Of a DNA stretch of 64,000 nt, positions 60,301-64,000 are shown piece after piece. Every line of letters begins with the position of its first letter. Positions within the stretch are counted from its first letter, which is position 1. The DNA lies in NCBI GenBank assembly GCA_025024175.1, contig QCXZ01000086.1, forward strand, positions 19,310,245 through 19,374,244, read 5' to 3'. A program made the position numbers and the translations under genes. A model generated the notes under the pieces. The model was not told the DNA's origin. It made no database searches and saw only the letters and a list, made by a program, of their open reading frames with translations. The stretch comes from Rhyzopertha dominica. Lineage: Eukaryota > Arthropoda > Insecta > Coleoptera > Bostrichidae.

Positions 60301-61600
60301 TAATAATAAGTGTTAATCGCCAAAATGTAACGACTGAAGAATTAATTCACTTATATGTTCCCTCTACGGGTGCTGTTCATGAAACAACTGGGATACGGAA
60401 TTTATGCTTTTGTTAAAAGAGTCTCGTTGAAGGTCCTTCTCAAACAAGATGATTTTTCAAAAAAAAAACGAGTGTTCCAAGATATAGTAANTGTTCCAAT
60501 GCTGGTAATTAATTTTGCACCACAACTTTAATGATGATGTTTGTAATTATTACGATCCTGTTTTTAGAATGTCTTAGTTACGATAAACCTAGGAATAATA
60601 AACAATCTATTAAATTTCAGGGGCAGAAGTAATCGGGGTTAGGTGTGCTAAAAAATTAGACGTAACGGTTTTTTTCAGTTTAAGTCTTAATGTCTTTCCA
60701 CGCGCTCAATAATAAATAAATTGTTGAGTATAAACAACTTTGTTTAATAATACTGTATATGCTTCCATCAACAAAGCTTATAACGTCATACGTAAAACAT
60801 AGCGACCAAAATAGAAAGATGGAATCAAATTTTATTTTTTTAAATTATTTTGAAACGCAGAAAATTTTTAGGAATATTTGGATTGATGTATCTTAATTTT
60901 CCTGTGTAAGAATCGCCATTGTATTTTAGTATGCATTATTGAGCTAAGGGTTTCAAAATAAATTTTGTTCCAATATTTTTAATTTGATCATCGATAACAA
61001 ACTATCTTATCATATTTAAGACGAGCAAAGCATGTTTCTAACTGTGCTGGCATGAGTTGTTGATAGTTCAACTGTGGAAGACTAGCGGAATTAATATTTC
61101 CAATTAGGTGACGCTACTATATTATCAATGCGGTCGCTCAAACACTGAACAAAATTTCTGATGACAGATGGGACAGCGTGACCTTTGGCGGAGTCCTCCT
61201 CGCTCCACCGAACTTTAATCTTAAGATTATTATCTTTTAAGTAGAATGAAATCGAAGGTTTACGTAACTTCAGTAAATCCAAGAGAAAAGTAAAGCAATC
61301 TTTCGGTTCGTTAAATAAAGAGGAAAGTATAATTGAGACGGTATATAATGTTCGGAAATGAGAGCACATTTCATAAAATGCTAAATACTAGGATCTCTAG
61401 TTGCTGCTGACATATTTGAATAATTTTGTTATCACCTGCAGGTCTATCTGGTACACATGACAGAAACATGTTTTAATTTTGGAAATGTTTTTCTTTTTCT
61501 TTATCTACTCTTGTCTTAACCATCCAAGTTAAAAGAATATAATATTAGAAGGCAAGATACTACATATTGTTTTCTGTAGCTGTCGCAAGTCGTTTTCCAG
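60301..61600. other. AT-rich DNA, nothing recognised
   Basis: A 92-codon minus-strand frame at 61091-61369 has no recognisable domain and no supporting splice or homology evidence. I do not call it a gene. Confidence 0.45.
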
Positions 61601-61603
61601 ATA

Positions 61604-62061
61604 CGAGGCATATTCGTAAAGTAAGGGCCGTTTTGTCATTAAAATAAGTAAAACTTCTCGATGCGTCGTCCAGCAAACCACTTTTGAAAGTGTAACGCTA
61701 GGTGCACAGTCGGGACCGTAAGGTGGCTGATCAAAAAGTTTCCAACGAAAATCGTGAATCTTCCCCTTGGAGGATGACTGTTGTTTGTTTTCGGGGCTAT
61801 CGTAGGATATTCACCTCTCGTCGCTCGTAACAATGTGTGAAACATAAAAAAACAAATCCCTTCTCGTATTTCGCAACGGGCGGGACCAACGATTATCGCG
61901 GACATTGTTGACTGCACTTGCTATCAAACGACAACTAAAACAATACAATCACTTTCGTGCTTTTGCAGACAATCAGTAGATGGCGTATGCGTACAACTTT
62001 GTTCTGCCCCGCCAATTATATAAATGTACTCAAACGGCCGTTACTTTACGAATATGCTTCG
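61604..62061 (-). mobile_element. Mariner-derived deletion element with transposase tail
   Basis: Ends CGAGGCATATTCGTAAAG and its complement, about 30 bp each, with TA on both sides (61602-61603 and 62062-62063). The minus strand near 61650-61740 reads FDQPPYGPDCAPS, a decayed form of the mariner FxHPPYSPDLAPSD motif that carries the last catalytic Asp. The rest of the transposase has been deleted. A 458-bp internal-deletion derivative. Confidence 0.85.
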
Positions 62062-62709
62062 TATATATAATTTTCGAAAATGTGTAGCCGAATATAAATG
62101 GCTTTATAGCTTAAAATTCTTAAGTTATATCATACTTTTATTTAAGTTTCTATTATCTTTTAAACTTTATTTAAATTCGCCATGCGTGTTTGAATCTCGT
62201 TCATTTTGAGTTAGACCGCGTCGATTTTGGATATTGGATAGACGTTTCGCCCGCTCATGTGAAGGGCATCATCATGATTTTAGAATTTGGTTGTGCCATA
62301 TTGGGTGTTATCTAAAAAAATCTAAAAAAAATCTGACAAAATTACTAGACCTTTTAATCTTATAAAACAAATACATGTTCATAGATGCTATAAATTGTGC
62401 GCAAACTCATAATATGCTGAGTAAAACGATATCGATATTTTAAACCTTCTGCAGGAGCCAGGTAATGCATATCATAGGTCTAATGCAGCAAATAATTTTA
62501 TAGCGTAAAGTTATTTACATTTTTTTTCCAAAATACTCTCTGATAAAAGAATTGTATCACAAATTTTAAAGGCGGCGTTTGAAGTTTTATTGATGCATTG
62601 AATATGTTCGATCTCAGTCTTTCTAATATGTAAACAGTGATTGGGTATCACAAAATTTAGTAGTATTCTAGCTACAAGGTAAATTAATAAAGTTTATTTA
62701 TTATATATA

Positions 62710-63030
62710 CAGGGTCGCTACAAAATATGGAACCAGCAACATACTCCAGGTTCTGTTAGACCGATTTTTCTGAAATTGCACATGGGCCTATGGGCAATTA
62801 AAATGCATTTTCTGGAATTTTTTGAACTCCATGTCAGCTCTCGTTTCCGAAATATGGACTCAAGTTTCATTTTTTAAATGGGAAGGGGGTCAATAGGCTT
62901 ATCATTGAAAAGGACATTTTTTCCTGATTTCAAAAATGTATCACACTTGTACAATTTATTGCTTCTGAGTTAAGAAAAGTGCAAATACTATAATTGAGCC
63001 TGACCAAGAACGAAAGGAATGAAAACAATC
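62710..63030. mobile_element. Truncated copy of the 36-kb mariner-like family
   Basis: Starts CAGGGTCGCTACAAAATATG after TA, and matches the reverse complement of 37225-37565, including the GGGCCTATGGGCAATTA and GCTCTCGTTTCCGA blocks. Homology stops at about 63030. Confidence 0.8.
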
Positions 63031-63032
63031 AT

Positions 63033-63085
63033 GGGCGTACCGAAGGGGGGGCAAGGAGGGCAGCTGCCCCCCCTGGACCTGGACT
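63033..63085. repeat. G-rich/C-rich palindromic tract
   Basis: GGGCGTACCGAAGGGGGGGC is followed by AAGGAGGGCAGCTGCCCCCCCT, so a G-run faces a C-run across a CAGCTG centre. Tracts like this occur at ends of repeats in many invertebrates. No full element could be delimited. Confidence 0.55.
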
Positions 63086-63089
63086 GCCA

Positions 63090-64000
63090 ACTCTGCGCCC
63101 TTCCCAAGTTCCATACATTTAGCTGATTAATTAAGTATGTATTTACGAAATTGTTAATGCAGTAAATTTTATAGACAAGCGTGTTTCACAATTTTTATCC
63201 AGAACTCATATTTGACCTATGCAAATGACATTCAATAAGTTGTTGTCAAACGGTTTTCAAGCTTATTTTGGTCAGGAGTTATAATACGATTTCTACTTTG
63301 TTCAGTTTTTCTAATATGTTTTCTTATAGAGATTGTTCAACTATGCATTATTCTGTTATGTGGAATACCCAGAATCGGTCACATATTTGTATTTGGCGGT
63401 AACTCCAATCTTCTTAGTTCCAAATTTCAAAATTAATCCAGAGAAACAAAAACTTTCAAAAATATCAGTTATTTCGAGCAAACATCCATCCGAACTAAGA
63501 GTTAAGAAACTATATTTAACATAAGTTTTAAGAATCCAGTTATAAGCACGTATTAAATCCCGGTGTGCTGTTAAAATGCCAATATACACAAGACTTTTTG
63601 AAAAACGGATTGAATATATCTCAGTTTATTTAAATGAGGCTTAATTTGGTTAAAATATTAAGTGCTGGGTTAATTCTTGGAAGAAGTGCACTGCCGGACT
63701 ACGGAGGTTAGCTTAACTTAAAAAAAATAGCTAAATGAAAAATGCGATAATCAAATAAACCCAAAGCTCAGTCTAAATAAAATATGGTATATTCTGTACT
63801 GTTTCAAACAAAGCATAATTTTATGCAACTATCTAATTTTGATTTTACACAGTACCTACTCATAATGTGTACAAAATCGTCGTCGAACATTGAGATGTAA
63901 TATGCTATCATTTTGCTGGTGTGTTGCGGTATCTGGTTATTATCTAGCACTAATGTAATCGACTCAAAAGCACTATTTTCGATTTATGCCCTGGTCATTA
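63090..64000. other. Unassigned DNA
   Basis: No coding segment or repeat supported up to the window end. Confidence 0.45.

Noticed and set aside
61091..61369. 92-codon minus-strand frame
   Set aside because: No recognisable domain, no splice context and no composition change, so it was not called as a gene.
62200..62290. GACGTTTCGCCCGCTCATGT block as a Penelope-like end
   Set aside because: The motif type is seen near Penelope ends, but the fragment is too short and isolated to assign an element.
1..64000. tRNA or rRNA genes
   Set aside because: I looked for GGTTCGA-type T-loop motifs with matching A-box sequence and found none that would fold as a tRNA. No rRNA-like stretch was seen.

Overview
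This is eukaryotic DNA, AT-rich and crowded with transposon remains. It is most likely from an insect. The evidence is spliced genes with GT-AG introns, a large C2H2 zinc-finger gene that resembles insect charlatan, an ORP1/ORP2-type oxysterol-binding-protein gene, and remains of LINE, Penelope, Tc1/mariner, pogo and THAP elements. A beetle is plausible, but the sequence does not prove the order. Scattered single Ns, one 100-N gap and homopolymer-type indels point to an imperfectly polished long-read assembly.

Layout. 1-2.04 kb: AT-rich, nothing recognised. 2.05-10.34 kb: one very large foldback-type element. It has identical 171-bp heads in inverted orientation, two converging arms made of a ~141-bp satellite, a gap where the arms meet, and a perfect 9-bp target-site duplication. 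10.6-18.7 kb: transposon graveyard with two inverted copies of a ~0.86-kb repeat (called family H here), a dead LINE reverse transcriptase, several Penelope-like fragments and a mariner-type MITE. 19.2-24.2 kb (+): an eight-exon ORP gene, complete as read, about 464 aa. 25.0-25.4 kb (+): a two-exon gene for a 98-aa zinc-ribbon protein. 25.9-35.8 kb (-): a four-coding-exon zinc-finger gene, about 886 aa, probably charlatan. Its 7.1-kb intron holds more transposon debris. 36-64 kb: almost entirely mobile elements and relics, with a few stretches of more balanced composition at 39.8-40.2, 43.7-44.8, 48.7-49.8 and 56.2-57.0 kb.

The three host genes do not form a pathway. The ORP and zinc-ribbon genes are in tandem and the zinc-ribbon gene converges on the charlatan-like gene. 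The ORP product would act in lipid transfer at membranes, and the zinc-finger product in nuclear transcriptional control. All exon joins were made by eye from splice signals, reading phase and homology, without transcript data.
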